Shown one piece after another: positions 1-9,674 of a stretch of DNA of 64,000 nucleotides (its first letter is position 1; each line of letters starts with the position of its first letter). Source of the DNA: Bradyrhizobium sp. 200 (GTDB lineage: Bacteria; Pseudomonadota; Alphaproteobacteria; Rhizobiales; Xanthobacteraceae); NCBI RefSeq assembly GCF_023100945.1, contig NZ_CP064689.1:5562001-5626000 (forward strand), read 5' to 3'. The notes under the pieces are model-generated. The model was not told where the DNA came from and searched no databases. It saw nothing but the letters and a program-made list of their open reading frames with translations. Made by a program: the position numbers and the translations under genes.

Positions 1-1110
1 CCGCGAACCATCCTGATCGTCGGCCTCGGCGCCGGCCTCTCCATCGGCTGCCGGATTCTCGGTGGGCTGGCGCTGGTCTATGCGATGGTGGGCTTCGTCC
101 CGCTGCTGATCGAGGAAGTCCGCACGCAAGGCTCGCGCGAAGCCATCCGCCGCTTCGGCCATGTCCTGTATGTGCTGCTGCCCGGTCTCGTGCTCGGATA
201 CCTGATCATGGGCCTGATGTGGCCGTGGTCGATCATGGAGGCGGACCATCCCTTCAAGGCGCTGACCTATTTCTCGCACTTCTTCGAAAAGCCCTGGAAG
301 GAAATGTTCGACGGCGCGCTGGTGTCGGTGCCCGACATGCCGTGGTCCTACCTGCCGACGCTGTTTGCGCTGCAGCTTCCGGAAGTATTGCTCGCGCTTC
401 TGCTCGCCGGCGTCGTCGGCACTTTTATGTCGCTGTCGCGCGCGGACGTCTCGGCCCGCCGCAAGACCATCCTCCTGATGCTGACGCTGGCGGCCAGCCT
501 GCCGCTGGTGATCGCGATGGTGAAGCGGCCGGCGCTCTACAACGGCATCCGGCATTTCGTTTTCGTCATCCCGCCGATGGCGGTGCTCGCCGGCGTATCG
601 TTCGCCTGGGGCATGAAATGGCTCAAGGACAATCACCGCCGCTGGCAACCCGCCGCGCTCGCGGTGTTCACGTTCGGCCTGCTGTTGCCGCTCAGCGAGA
701 TGATCCGCCTGCACCCCTACGAATACACCCATTTCAACCACATCGCCGGCACGGTTCGCACAGCCGACAATTTCTTCATGCTGGACTATTGGGGCCTGGC
801 GCTGAAGCAGGCGTCCGATGGCCTGCGCGAGGAACTGGTCGAGCGGCAGGAATCGCCGCCGCAGGGACGTAAGTGGAAGGTCGCGGTGTGTGGACCTCAG
901 CGCCCGGCGCAGGTGGCGCTTGGCCCCGACTTCACCATCGGCTGGGATAGCCAGTCCGCCGATTTCGCGATGACGCTGGGCGAGTTCTACTGCAAGGGCC
1001 TCACCGCGCCCGTCATGGTCGAAATCAAACGCGACGACGTCGTGTTCGCGCGCGTCTACGATATCCGCGGCCGCGCCATCTCGACGCTGCTGGCGATTCC
1101 GGCGCCGTAA
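1..1110 (+). CDS. Glycosyltransferase family 39-like membrane protein (C-terminal part)
   Basis: The reading frame is open from the first base, so the gene begins outside the window and about 369 residues are visible. The product is an integral membrane protein: hydrophobic segments recur through the first two thirds, followed by a soluble C-terminal region of about 130 residues. The pattern matches the C-terminal half of dolichyl-phosphate-mannose-type (GT39/PMT) transferases, which move sugars from polyprenyl-phosphate donors on the outer face of the inner membrane. The catalytic N-terminal loop with its acidic residues is not in view, so the class rests on general pattern. The acceptor is unknown. 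No operon partner is evident; 113 bases separate it from the next gene. Confidence 0.65.
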   Translation, partial: PRTILIVGLGAGLSIGCRILGGLALVYAMVGFVPLLIEEVRTQGSREAIRRFGHVLYVLLPGLVLGYLIMGLMWPWSIMEADHPFKALTYFSHFFEKPWKEMFDGALVSVPDMPWSYLPTLFALQLPEVLLALLLAGVVGTFMSLSRADVSARRKTILLMLTLAASLPLVIAMVKRPALYNGIRHFVFVIPPMAVLAGVSFAWGMKWLKDNHRRWQPAALAVFTFGLLLPLSEMIRLHPYEYTHFNHIAGTVRTADNFFMLDYWGLALKQASDGLREELVERQESPPQGRKWKVAVCGPQRPAQVALGPDFTIGWDSQSADFAMTLGEFYCKGLTAPVMVEIKRDDVVFARVYDIRGRAISTLLAIPAP

Positions 1111-1223
1111 CGGCGCATAGCCGCGATAGCATGACTGCCACGCAGGACGTCCGCCTTGCTGCCCGTCCGGCACAGGGCTAGGCTCGCCTTCGAAAATCAA
1201 CAATTTTTTGGAGAAAGCGCGCC

Positions 1224-2003
1224 ATGTCGCCAGCCGAAGCTCGCCTGAAGGAAATCCCGTCCGGCATGACGGACGCTGAGTGGAACCAGCGCGTCAATCT
1301 CGCCGCCTGCTATCGCCTCGTTGCGCTCTATGGCTGGGACGATCTCGTCGACACCCACATCTCGGCGCGCGTGCCCGGCCCCGACCATCACTTCCTGATC
1401 AACCCTTACGGCCTGATGTTCGAGGAAATCACGGCGTCGAGCCTGGTGAAGGTCGATCTCCACGGCAACCAGCTCAGCGAGAGCGAATACAGCATCAACC
1501 CGGCGGGCTTCACCATCCATTCGGCGATTCACGAGGTGCGCGAGGATGCCGGCTGCGTGCTTCACCTGCACACGCCGGATGGAACAGCGGTCGCGAGCTG
1601 CATGGAAGGCCTGCTGCCGATGAACCAGACCGCGCAATTCGTCACCCACGACCTCGCCTACCACGACTACGAAGGCGTGGCGCTGGACCATGACGAACGC
1701 CCGCGGCTGCAGAAGGATCTCGGCGACAAGAACCACATGCTGTTGCGGAACCACGGCACGCTGACGGTCGGCCGCTCCGTCGCCTCCGCCTTCGAGCGCA
1801 TGTACCATCTGGAGCGGGCCTGCACGATGCAGGTGCGCACCCGCATGCTGGGCCCTACCGCCTATCCGGTGGAACAGGCGGTGATCGACAAGAATGAGCG
1901 GCTGTTCGCCAATCCCGATCGCGCGGAATTGCGCTCGACCAATCTGGTGTGGCCGCCACTGCTGCGGAAACTGGATCGCATCGACCCCGGCTACAAGACC
2001 TGA
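1224..2003 (+). CDS. Class II aldolase/adducin family protein
   Basis: The 259-residue product has the length and motifs of the class II aldolase/adducin fold, whose members are zinc-dependent aldolases, epimerases or decarboxylases acting on sugar phosphates and related hydroxy-acids. Probable metal ligands are His114 and His116 in an HLHT motif and His177 in an NHG motif. The ATG is preceded by GGAGAAAG at a normal distance. The epimerase gene follows after 30 bases, so the two are probably cotranscribed and may act on one sugar-like substrate. The substrate cannot be read from the sequence. Confidence 0.85.
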   Translation: MSPAEARLKEIPSGMTDAEWNQRVNLAACYRLVALYGWDDLVDTHISARVPGPDHHFLINPYGLMFEEITASSLVKVDLHGNQLSESEYSINPAGFTIHSAIHEVREDAGCVLHLHTPDGTAVASCMEGLLPMNQTAQFVTHDLAYHDYEGVALDHDERPRLQKDLGDKNHMLLRNHGTLTVGRSVASAFERMYHLERACTMQVRTRMLGPTAYPVEQAVIDKNERLFANPDRAELRSTNLVWPPLLRKLDRIDPGYKT

Positions 2004-2033
2004 GCCGGGCGGGCGCGCGAAAGGTTACAGGGC

Positions 2034-3017
2034 GTGACTGTATTGGTGACCGGCAGTTCCGGCCATCTCGGCGAGGCGCTGATGCGCACGCTGCAGGCGC
2101 AGCGGCGCGAGGCCATCGGCATCGATGTTCTGCCCGGTGCATTCACCCACTACATCGGCTCGATCGCCGACCGAGCTTTCGTGCGCCGTTGCATGAAGCA
2201 TGTCACGACCGTGCTGCACGCCGCGACGCTGCACAAGCCGCATGTGGCAACCCACAGCCGCCAGGACTTCGTCGACGTCAATATTTCAGGCACGCTTAAT
2301 CTGCTCGAAGAAGCTGCCGCAGCCGGCGTCACGGCGTTTGTCTACACCAGCACCACCAGCGTATTCGGCGATGCGCTGGTGCCGCCGCCGGGCGAGCCGG
2401 CAGCCTGGATCACCGAAGACGTCACGGCGGTGCCGAAAAACATCTATGGCGTCACCAAGGCGGCCGCGGAGGATCTGTGCCAGCTTTTCGCGCGCAATCA
2501 TTCGCTTCGCGTCATCGTGCTGCGCACCTCGCGTTTCTTCCCCGAAGAGGACGACAATCGCGCGGTGCGCGAGGCCTACACCGACGCCAACATCAAGACC
2601 AACGAGTTCCTCTATCGCCGCGTCGACATCGAAGACGTGGTCAGCGCGCATCTCTTGGCGGCCTATCGCGCGCCATCGGCCGGGTTCGCGAAATACATCA
2701 TCAGCGCCACCACGCCATTCTCGCGTGACGATTTGGCGGAACTGCGCAGCAGCGCGCCGCTTGTGGTCCGCCGTTACGTGCCGGACTATGAGGCCGAATT
2801 CGCACGGCGCGGCTGGACGATGATTCCGGGAATCGATCGCGTCTACGTCAACGGCCGGGCACGCGCCGAACTCGGCTGGCAGCCGCGCCATGATTTCCGC
2901 GCGCTGATTGCCCGGCTGCAGGACGACGAGGACATCCGCAGCCCCCTCGCGCGCGAGGTCGGCAGCAAGGGTTATCACGAGCGCGCCTTTCGCGAGGGCC
3001 CCTATCCAGTGGAGTGA
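2034..3017 (+). CDS. NAD(P)-dependent epimerase/dehydratase (extended SDR)
   Basis: This 327-residue protein starts with GTG. It has an N-terminal Rossmann motif (TGSSGHLG, residues 6-13), a Thr/Ser-rich active-site strand around residues 104-109 and a YGVTK catalytic Tyr/Lys pair at 138-142, the hallmarks of the extended short-chain dehydrogenase family acting on nucleotide sugars or similar molecules. The C-terminal substrate-binding part is complete. It follows the class II aldolase gene by 30 bases and is closed by the terminator at 3100-3129. Substrate specificity is not inferable. Confidence 0.85.
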   Translation: MTVLVTGSSGHLGEALMRTLQAQRREAIGIDVLPGAFTHYIGSIADRAFVRRCMKHVTTVLHAATLHKPHVATHSRQDFVDVNISGTLNLLEEAAAAGVTAFVYTSTTSVFGDALVPPPGEPAAWITEDVTAVPKNIYGVTKAAAEDLCQLFARNHSLRVIVLRTSRFFPEEDDNRAVREAYTDANIKTNEFLYRRVDIEDVVSAHLLAAYRAPSAGFAKYIISATTPFSRDDLAELRSSAPLVVRRYVPDYEAEFARRGWTMIPGIDRVYVNGRARAELGWQPRHDFRALIARLQDDEDIRSPLAREVGSKGYHERAFREGPYPVE

Positions 3018-3099
3018 GGGCGTCGCGAGAAATATCCGGTGGACGCGCCGGGCGGATACGCTAAACTGGCGGCCATACACCCTCTACACGTCCGGAATC

Positions 3100-3129
3100 A
3101 AAACGCCGCCCAATCCCGGGCGGCGTTTT
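3100..3129. terminator. Bidirectional intrinsic terminator
   Basis: A 12-base inverted repeat (AAAACGCCGCCC and its complement) encloses a six-base loop. The stem is G+C-rich in the middle, with A-tract and T-tract outer ends on either strand. It lies between the convergent epimerase and M20 peptidase genes and can end transcription from both sides. Confidence 0.85.
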
Positions 3130-3149
3130 TATTTTAGTAGCCGCGCGCC

Positions 3150-4562
3150 CTACTTCGCTTCCGCGAACGCTCCCAAAATCCGCGCCCAGGAGCGGATGCC
3201 CTTGTGATAGCTCTTCAGATCATACTTCTCGTTCGGCGAATGGATGTTGTCGTCGTCGAGACCGAAGCCGATCAGCAGGCTGTCGAGGCCGAGCGTGCGC
3301 TTGAAATCCGCGACGATCGGGATCGAGGCCCCGGAGCCGATCAGAAGCGCCTCCTTGCCCCATTCCTCGGTCAGCGCGCGCTTGGCAGCCGCCAGCGGCT
3401 TCATGTTCCAGTCGAGCGAGATGGCCGCCCCACTGGAGTGCTCGGTGAAGACGGCCTTGCAGTCGCCCGGAAGCCGCGCGGTGACATAGTCGCGGAACGC
3501 CTTCTTGATCTTCTGCGGATCCTGGCCTTCGACCAGACGGAAGGAGATCTTCGCCGAAGCTTCCGCCGGGATCACGGTTTTCGAGCCCTCGCCGGTATAG
3601 CCGCCGATGATCCCGTTGATGTCGCAGGTCGGACGCGAGGATACTTGCTCGATCAGCAGGCGATCCTTTTCGCCGGCGGGGATCGAGAGGCCGATTGGCT
3701 TCAGGAACGACTCCGGCGTGAGGTTCAGGTTCTTCCACTGCGCCAGAATGTCCGGCGGCAGATCGTTCACGCCGTCGTAGAAGCCGGGAATAGTGATGCG
3801 GCCGTTGTCGTCAAACAGGCCGCCGAGGATGTTGGTCAGCACGCGGATCGGGTTACGCGCGCCGCCGCCGAACACACCGGAATGCAGGTCGCGGTTGGCG
3901 GCCTTGATGGTGACCTCGTCATACATCAAGCCGCGCAGCGAGGTCGTGATGGCAGGCGTGTTCGGGTCCCACATGCCGGTGTCGCAGACCAGCGCGAAAT
4001 CGGCCTCCAACTCATCCTTGATCGCCTCGATAAACGGCACAAAATTCTTCGAGCCAACTTCTTCTTCGCCCTCGATCAGGATCGTGATGTCGACCGGCAA
4101 CGATCCCGTGACCTTCTTCCAGGCGCGGCAGGCCTCGACGAAGGTCATCAACTGGCCCTTGTCGTCCTCTGCGCCCCGCGCCACGATGATCTTGCGGCCG
4201 TCGGCATGATCGGTGACGACAGGCTCGAACGGCGGGCGGTGCCAGAGGTTCAGAGGATCGACCGGCTGCACATCGTAATGGCCGTAGAACAGCACGTGCG
4301 GCCGGCCGTCGGCGCTTCCGCTCGCCTTGTCGTTGTTCTTGGCGACGATCGCGGGATGTCCTGCCGTCGGCCTCACCTCGGCCTTGAATCCGAGCGTCGC
4401 GATATCCTTCGCTAGATGGTCGGCAGCGGCCTTGCAATCGCCCGCGAAGGCCGGATCGGCCGAGATCGATTTGATCCGCAACAGCGCAAACAGCCGCTCA
4501 AGGCTGTTGTCGAAATCGGCGTCGATGTGGTCGAGGACCGGCTGGATCTTTGCGTTGGACAT
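3150..4562 (-). CDS. M20 family metallopeptidase (dipeptidase-like)
   Basis: The product is 470 residues, the usual length for M20 (ArgE/DapE/CPG2) dipeptidases, which are di-zinc cytoplasmic hydrolases. Visible active-site elements are GHYD with His95 and Asp97, the bridging-Asp segment AEDDKG near 131-136, the EGEEE catalytic Glu cluster at 164-168 and a C-terminal metal-ligand His in DDDNIHSP. A dimerisation domain occupies the middle. It is the last of three minus-strand genes (HerA-like, GT87, M20) separated by 35 and 29 bases, which suggests one transcript. Whether the substrate is a dipeptide or another amide cannot be told. Confidence 0.88.
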   Translation of the reverse strand: MSNAKIQPVLDHIDADFDNSLERLFALLRIKSISADPAFAGDCKAAADHLAKDIATLGFKAEVRPTAGHPAIVAKNNDKASGSADGRPHVLFYGHYDVQPVDPLNLWHRPPFEPVVTDHADGRKIIVARGAEDDKGQLMTFVEACRAWKKVTGSLPVDITILIEGEEEVGSKNFVPFIEAIKDELEADFALVCDTGMWDPNTPAITTSLRGLMYDEVTIKAANRDLHSGVFGGGARNPIRVLTNILGGLFDDNGRITIPGFYDGVNDLPPDILAQWKNLNLTPESFLKPIGLSIPAGEKDRLLIEQVSSRPTCDINGIIGGYTGEGSKTVIPAEASAKISFRLVEGQDPQKIKKAFRDYVTARLPGDCKAVFTEHSSGAAISLDWNMKPLAAAKRALTEEWGKEALLIGSGASIPIVADFKRTLGLDSLLIGFGLDDDNIHSPNEKYDLKSYHKGIRSWARILGAFAEAK

Positions 4563-4591
4563 CGCTGACTATCCCTGAGTTACGCTTGAAG

Positions 4592-5914
4592 TTACACTTG
4601 GCTGTGAGCCTTGTTATTGGCATCAAGTTGTAGCTCGCCCGCGGCCTGAGGCAAGGCAACATCCGCAGCGGGCGGACACAATATGTGCCAAACCAGCCCT
4701 GCGGTGAGCAGGATGGTCGCTGCGAGATTATTGCCATACGCCTGCAGGTCGATCGGAAACAGCGGAAGCGACAGGCACAACAAGCCGCCCGCCACCGCGA
4801 GCAACACCCAAGTGCCGGTCCTGACCGCGGGCCTGAGATCATAGGCGGCACGATGGGCCAGCACGGTAATCGGAAAGAACAGCCACAGAAAATAGTATTG
4901 GCGAGCCAGTGGCGAGGCGACGGTGATCAGGCAAAAGAGAATGCCGATCTCCTCCGCGTCCGACCGTTCCGTCCGGCGCGACGCCGGCGGCATCACCGCG
5001 AGATAACCGAGCCCGATCGCCAGCGAGACTGCCAGCACGATCCAGTTCGCCGTCTTGAAATCGACGTTGGCGATGTTCATCGTGCGCACGGGCTTGGCCG
5101 GGTTATCCTGGTTGTAGTTGACCGGCCGCGTCAGCCGATGCGTCACCGCGATGATCGACTGATTGACCCACGACCAGTTCTGCTCGTCGCGCTGTCCGAA
5201 CCCCTTCTCCGAGCTCGACCCCACCATGCCCTGGTACCAGGTCTTCAGCTCTGTAAAATTGTGCTGGAAGCCGCGAAACGGCGCCGGCAGCACGAACAGA
5301 AACACGCCGATGAACACCAGCATGCTCGCGACCGCCGCCCACTGTCTGCGCCACACCAGATAGGGTAACACCGCCACCGGGAACACCTTGATAGCGGTGG
5401 CAAGCGCAAACATGCTCCCCGCCATCCATCCGCGCTGGTCCCGCAGCAGCCAGAACCCATAAAGCATCAGCGCCAGCAGCACGAGGTTCGGCTGGCCGAG
5501 GTCGAACATGTCGAACACGAACGTGACCGTGACGAAGCCCGGCAGCGCTTCCAGCCACGGCCCGGGCTTGCGTCCCGATCCCGCCATCGCGTGCGAGAAC
5601 TGCGCCGTCATCCACCACGCGACGATGTTGAGGAACGACAGGCAAAGATAAAGCGGGATCTTGCCGAACCAGCTCGGAATCGCGAGCAGCACCGCTGACA
5701 GCGGCGGATAGATGAATTCGAAATAGGCGGCGGGATCGTCGGGGTAGAGATTCCTGCCCTGCAGCACCTGCTGCCCCGCCCAGAACCACAGCGGATAGTC
5801 CTTGGTCTTGCCGTTGCCCCAGATTTCCGGAACCAGGACATCGGCGGTCAAGGCGATGCAGCAGACCAGAAACAAGAGATCGAGCGGTCTTCGTAGCGAC
5901 GGATATCTCAGCAC
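4592..5914 (-). CDS. Glycosyltransferase family 87 (DUF2029) membrane protein
   Basis: This 440-residue polytopic membrane protein starts with GTG. It has about ten hydrophobic segments and an early loop with acidic residues followed by a YPPLSA motif near residues 69-74, the arrangement seen in GT87 alpha-mannosyltransferases such as the actinobacterial PIM enzymes. Such enzymes use a polyprenyl-phosphate sugar at the periplasmic face. It lies 35 bases downstream of the HerA-like gene and 29 upstream of the M20 gene. The acceptor glycan is unknown. It and the GT39-like gene at the window's left edge are not adjacent but may serve related envelope glycosylation. Confidence 0.8.
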   Translation of the reverse strand: MLRYPSLRRPLDLLFLVCCIALTADVLVPEIWGNGKTKDYPLWFWAGQQVLQGRNLYPDDPAAYFEFIYPPLSAVLLAIPSWFGKIPLYLCLSFLNIVAWWMTAQFSHAMAGSGRKPGPWLEALPGFVTVTFVFDMFDLGQPNLVLLALMLYGFWLLRDQRGWMAGSMFALATAIKVFPVAVLPYLVWRRQWAAVASMLVFIGVFLFVLPAPFRGFQHNFTELKTWYQGMVGSSSEKGFGQRDEQNWSWVNQSIIAVTHRLTRPVNYNQDNPAKPVRTMNIANVDFKTANWIVLAVSLAIGLGYLAVMPPASRRTERSDAEEIGILFCLITVASPLARQYYFLWLFFPITVLAHRAAYDLRPAVRTGTWVLLAVAGGLLCLSLPLFPIDLQAYGNNLAATILLTAGLVWHILCPPAADVALPQAAGELQLDANNKAHSQV

Positions 5915-5949
5915 GCGCTCGTTCCGGAGGTCAGAGGAAGATCGTAGCT

Positions 5950-7578
5950 TTACCGCCGCAGCAATCCGCCGAGCGCGCCGCGCACCAGCGAGCGCCCGAT
6001 CGAACCACCGAGCGAGCCGCCGACCGCTTTGCCGAGATCCGCAGCGACACCACCGATGACTCTGTTGGTGACGGACCGCGTAACGTCGCGCGCAATCACC
6101 TGGCCGGTCGACAGCCTGCCGCGCTTGACGTTGGTGCCGAAGATCGTGCCGACGATCGAACCGATCTGTCCGAAAATTCCGCCGCCGGCGCCAGCGTCGC
6201 CATCCGCTGTATCCGCAGGCGCGGCTGTTCCGGCCACGCGCTTCTGCAGCATCTCATAGGCGGACTCGGCATCGACCGCGGTGTCGTATTTGCCCTTGAC
6301 CGGGCTCTTGCTCATGATCGCCTTGCGCTCTTCCGGCGTGATCGGCCCGATCCGTGCCGATGGCGGCCGGATCATGACGCGCTCGACCATGGTCGGCGTG
6401 CCGCCGCCTTCGAGGAACGACACCAGCGCTTCACCCTTGCCGAGTTCCATGATGACGCGGGCAGTGTCGAGCTTGGGATTGGGCCGGAAGGTCTGCGCCG
6501 CCGCATTCACCGCCTTCTGGTCGCGCGGCGTGAAGGCGCGCAGCGCGTGCTGCACACGGCCGCCCAACTGGGCCAGCACCTTGTCCGGCACGTCGATCGG
6601 GTTCTGTGTGACGAAGTAGACGCCGACGCCCTTGGAGCGGATCAAGCGGACCACCTGCTCGATCTTGTCCATCAGCGCTTTCGGCGCGTCGTTGAACAAC
6701 AGATGCGCTTCGTCGAAAAAGAACACCAGTTTCGGCTTCGGCAGGTCGCCGGCTTCCGGCAGTTCCTCGAACAGTTCCGACAACAACCACAACAGGAAGG
6801 TGGCGTAGAGCCTGGGGCTCTCCATCAGCTTGTCGGCAACCAGAATGTTGACCATCCCGCGACCATCGCTGTCGGTCTTCATGAAATCCTTCAGCGCCAG
6901 CGCCGGCTCGCCGAAAAATTTTGTTCCGCCCTGGTTTTCCAGCACCAGAAGCTGGCGCTGAATGGTCCCGACGGTGGCCTTGCTGACATTGCCGTAGCTC
7001 TGCGCGATCTTTCGGATCTCGGCAAACGGATCTTCCTCGGCATCCGCGCTCTTTTTGCGGCTATCGGGAACGATTGCGTCCAACAGCGACCGCAGATCCT
7101 TCATGTCGATCAGCGTCAGGCCGTTTTCGTCCGCCACGCGGAATGCAACATTGAGGACGCCTTCCTGCACGTCGTTAAGATCGAGCATCCGGGCCAGCAG
7201 CAACGGCCCCATCTCTGTAACGGTGGCGCGGACCGGGTGGCCCTGCTCGCCGAACACGTCCCAAAACACCGTCGAGAATTGGTCCGGCTGGAAATCGAGG
7301 CCCATCTCTTTGGCGCGCTTGAGGATGAAGTCCTTGGCTTCGCCGACTTCGGAGATACCGGACAGATCGCCCTTGATATCCGCCGCGAACACGGGAACAC
7401 CGGCGCGTGCAAAGCCTTCCGCCATCACCTGCAGCGACACGGTCTTGCCGGTCCCGGTCGCTCCGGTGACAAGGCCATGCCGATTGGCAAGCGCGAGCGT
7501 CAGCCAGGCCGTCTGTTCGCCCTTACCGATGAAAATCTTCTCGTCGGTATCGGCCGTCTTGTTATCGGAAGTCGCCAT
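5950..7578 (-). CDS. HerA-like ATPase (DUF853 family)
   Basis: The 542-residue protein carries a Walker A motif (GATGTGKT, residues 39-46) and a Walker B motif (FFFDEAH, about residue 290), followed by a sensor-type VTQNP. These place it in the HerA/FtsK superfamily, DUF853 (YjgR) subgroup. HerA proteins are hexameric DNA-translocating ATPases, but the function of this subgroup is not established. The C-terminal 110 residues turn Gly/Ala/Ser-rich and may be a flexible or membrane-associating tail. It is the first gene of a probable three-gene minus-strand unit. Confidence 0.88.
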   Translation of the reverse strand: MATSDNKTADTDEKIFIGKGEQTAWLTLALANRHGLVTGATGTGKTVSLQVMAEGFARAGVPVFAADIKGDLSGISEVGEAKDFILKRAKEMGLDFQPDQFSTVFWDVFGEQGHPVRATVTEMGPLLLARMLDLNDVQEGVLNVAFRVADENGLTLIDMKDLRSLLDAIVPDSRKKSADAEEDPFAEIRKIAQSYGNVSKATVGTIQRQLLVLENQGGTKFFGEPALALKDFMKTDSDGRGMVNILVADKLMESPRLYATFLLWLLSELFEELPEAGDLPKPKLVFFFDEAHLLFNDAPKALMDKIEQVVRLIRSKGVGVYFVTQNPIDVPDKVLAQLGGRVQHALRAFTPRDQKAVNAAAQTFRPNPKLDTARVIMELGKGEALVSFLEGGGTPTMVERVMIRPPSARIGPITPEERKAIMSKSPVKGKYDTAVDAESAYEMLQKRVAGTAAPADTADGDAGAGGGIFGQIGSIVGTIFGTNVKRGRLSTGQVIARDVTRSVTNRVIGGVAADLGKAVGGSLGGSIGRSLVRGALGGLLRR

Positions 7579-7915
7579 TGCATTGCCTCTTCGCGCGCAC
7601 CGGGGAGGTTTGGTCGGCCATCATATCGCATCCTGCCCGCCGATTGAAACTGTTGGCGGCCTATCTGTGAGTGTTCGCCCACTTCATCGTTGGCGTTTCT
7701 CATACTTTTTTCCGACCTCCGGCAGAAAATCGAGTGCGCAGCGCAACAAGTAGCGTGATTCCGGCATTCACTCTTGCATTGCTGCAACACTTGCAGCGCG
7801 ATCTAGAAGCAAACCCGTCCCGATGTGCGCGGATCGCTTGTATTTCAGATTGCAGGCGCTCAAGATAAATTTGGAAGTACACGACCCGGTAAAACCGGTT
7901 GGGGACGGGGCAAAT
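7579..7915. other. Divergent intergenic region, no gene
   Basis: About 340 bases separate the HerA-like gene (minus) from the small DUF2267-like gene (plus), so promoters for both should lie here. I see no convincing -35/-10 pair and no conserved repeat. A longer plus-strand frame runs back to 7823, but its extra residues look non-coding and the ATG at 7916 has a G-rich ribosome-binding site. Confidence 0.5.
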
Positions 7916-8281
7916 ATGGACGAATTGATTGGACGGCTGGCCTCCAAGGCCGGCATCGATAGCGCTGTCGCTGAAAAAACTATCGGCATCGTTCTGGGCT
8001 TTCTCCGTAACGAGGGACCCTCCGACAAGGTTCAGGCCCTGATCGACCAAATTCCGGGTGCCGAGGCTGCAATTGCGGCGTCCAGCAGCAATGGCGGATT
8101 CTCGCGGCTGATGGGCGGAGGCTTGATGGCGGTCGGCACCAGGCTGATGGCGCTTGGTCTGGGCATGAGCGAGATTCAAAGCGTGGCGCGTGAACTTTTC
8201 AGGTTCGGCCGCGACAAAATCGGAGCGGATCAGATGGGTGAAATCATTTCAGGGACACCGGGCCTCAACCAGTTCGCATAG
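7916..8281 (+). CDS. Small conserved protein, DUF2267/DUF2780-like
   Basis: The 121-residue product is largely helical. The start at 7916 is preferred because a purine/G-rich stretch (GGGGACGGGG) sits just upstream and the family-like part begins with MDELIGRL. Residues 1-45 look like a helical bundle (AEKTIGIVLGFLRNEG), followed by a Gly-rich turn (GGFSRLMGGG) and two more helices. This resembles DUF2267/DUF2780 proteins, whose function is not known. There is no signal peptide. The DUF4332 gene follows 53 bases on. Confidence 0.65.
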   Translation: MDELIGRLASKAGIDSAVAEKTIGIVLGFLRNEGPSDKVQALIDQIPGAEAAIAASSSNGGFSRLMGGGLMAVGTRLMALGLGMSEIQSVARELFRFGRDKIGADQMGEIISGTPGLNQFA

Positions 8282-8334
8282 TACGCAGCTTGCGTGAACA
8301 CGTTCGGCCCTGGCACATTTTTTCATCGAGTATC

Positions 8335-8742
8335 ATGACTTATCCCCTTTCCGAGATCGAAGGCCTGACCGCCTACTCTGCCTCGAAACTGAAATCGTTG
8401 GGCATTCGCACCACCGATGCGCTGCTGGAAGCCGCCCGTACGGTGAAAGGCCGCAAGGCGCTTGCGGCCAGGACCGGCATCAGCGAGCAGCAACTGCTCG
8501 AATGGGCCAATTTTTCCGACTACATGCGAATTCCCGGGATGGGCAAGGCCAAGGTCGGCCTAGTGCGCGCGGCGGGCGTCACCACCGTGCGTGAGCTCGC
8601 GCTCCGCAATCCGGCGCGGCTGGCCCAGAACATGAAAGCCGTGAACACAAAGCGTAAGCTGGTCCGGGTTCTGCCCTCCGAAAGATCGGTCGGGCAACTG
8701 ATCGAGCAGGCGCGCAAGCTTCCGCCGAAGATCAGCTACTAA
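8335..8742 (+). CDS. DUF4332 domain protein (helix-hairpin-helix)
   Basis: The 135-residue product contains two helix-hairpin-helix-like repeats: LTAYSASKLKSLGI near the N-terminus and IPGMGKAKVGLVRAAGV in the middle. This is the layout of DUF4332 proteins, thought to bind nucleic acid in a sequence-independent way. The ATG at 8335 is chosen over an upstream in-frame start at 8290 because the domain begins immediately after it. It lies 74 bases before folP and may or may not share its transcript. Confidence 0.75.
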   Translation: MTYPLSEIEGLTAYSASKLKSLGIRTTDALLEAARTVKGRKALAARTGISEQQLLEWANFSDYMRIPGMGKAKVGLVRAAGVTTVRELALRNPARLAQNMKAVNTKRKLVRVLPSERSVGQLIEQARKLPPKISY

Positions 8743-8816
8743 AGCCGGTCAGGCCGGCCGGCGGGGGCCGGCTCTCACGCCTTGACTCCCCGGCGCGGAC
8801 CGCGCAAAGCGACCGC

Positions 8817-9674
8817 ATGATTGCAGCCAAGCCCAGACCTACCGCCGCGACCGGTCCGGCCGGTCATCCGGTGCTGCCTGCGCTGCTGTCCAGACCCTAT
8901 CCGGCGGTGATGGGCGTGCTGAATGTGACGCCGGATTCCTTCTCCGACGGCGGGCAGTTCGCCGCACCCGAGCGCGCGCTGGACCAGGCCCGGCGGATGA
9001 TCGCCGAGGGCGCCGACATCATCGACATCGGCGCGGAATCCACCAGGCCCTACGGCTCGGAACCGATCTCGGCGGAAGACGAATTGAAACGCCTGCAGCC
9101 GGTGCTGCCTGAAATCGTCGCGCTCGGCATTCCCGTGTCGATCGACAGCATGAAATCGGCCGTCGTCGCCTGGGCGCTCGATCAAGGTGCGGCCATCGCC
9201 AACGATGTCTGGGGGCTGCAGCGCGATTCCGGCATGGCTGGCCTCGTCGCCGAGCGCGGCGTGCCCGTCATCATCATGCATAACCGCGAGAGTGTCGATC
9301 CTGCCATCGACATCATGCAGGACATCTCCAATTTCTTTGCAGGCTCGCTCGACATCGCCGCCCGCGCCAGAATTTCGCCTGACAAAATTGTCCTCGATCC
9401 CGGCATCGGCTTCGGCAAGACGCCCGAGCAGAGCATGACTGCACTAGCGCGGCTCGGCGAGTTGCAGTCGTTCGGACTTCCACTGTTGGTCGGCGCCTCG
9501 CGCAAACGTTTCATCAGCACGGTGACGCCGTCGGAGCCGCATCAGCGCCTCGGCGGTTCGATTGCCGCGCATCTGCTGGCGGCCCAAAACGGAGCGCGGA
9601 TCATTCGGACGCACGACGTCGCCGAGACCGTACAGGCGCTGCGCGTCGCCGCCGCAATCAGGGAACAGGGATGA
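8817..9674 (+). CDS. folP: Dihydropteroate synthase
   Basis: This 285-residue cytoplasmic enzyme condenses 6-hydroxymethyl-7,8-dihydropterin diphosphate with p-aminobenzoate in folate synthesis and is the sulfonamide target. Signature elements are complete: MGVLNVTPDSFSDGG, DIGAESTRP, the LDPGIGFGKT loop and GASRKRF near the C-terminus. It overlaps folB by four bases (ATGA) and is followed by folK, so three consecutive pathway steps are translated from one message. Nothing in the active-site motifs looks altered. Confidence 0.97.
   Translation: MIAAKPRPTAATGPAGHPVLPALLSRPYPAVMGVLNVTPDSFSDGGQFAAPERALDQARRMIAEGADIIDIGAESTRPYGSEPISAEDELKRLQPVLPEIVALGIPVSIDSMKSAVVAWALDQGAAIANDVWGLQRDSGMAGLVAERGVPVIIMHNRESVDPAIDIMQDISNFFAGSLDIAARARISPDKIVLDPGIGFGKTPEQSMTALARLGELQSFGLPLLVGASRKRFISTVTPSEPHQRLGGSIAAHLLAAQNGARIIRTHDVAETVQALRVAAAIREQG

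Noticed and set aside
3204..4415. Long plus-strand frame of 403 codons
   Set aside because: It lies antisense to the M20 peptidase, whose catalytic motifs are complete. High G+C coding sequence gives long shadow frames on the opposite strand.
6547..7647. Plus-strand frame of 366 codons
   Set aside because: It is antisense to the HerA-like ATPase, which has Walker A and B motifs in the other strand.
8752..8772. G+C-rich hairpin after the DUF4332 gene
   Set aside because: GCCGGCCGG/GGCCGGC pairing is easily found by chance at this composition and no T-run follows.
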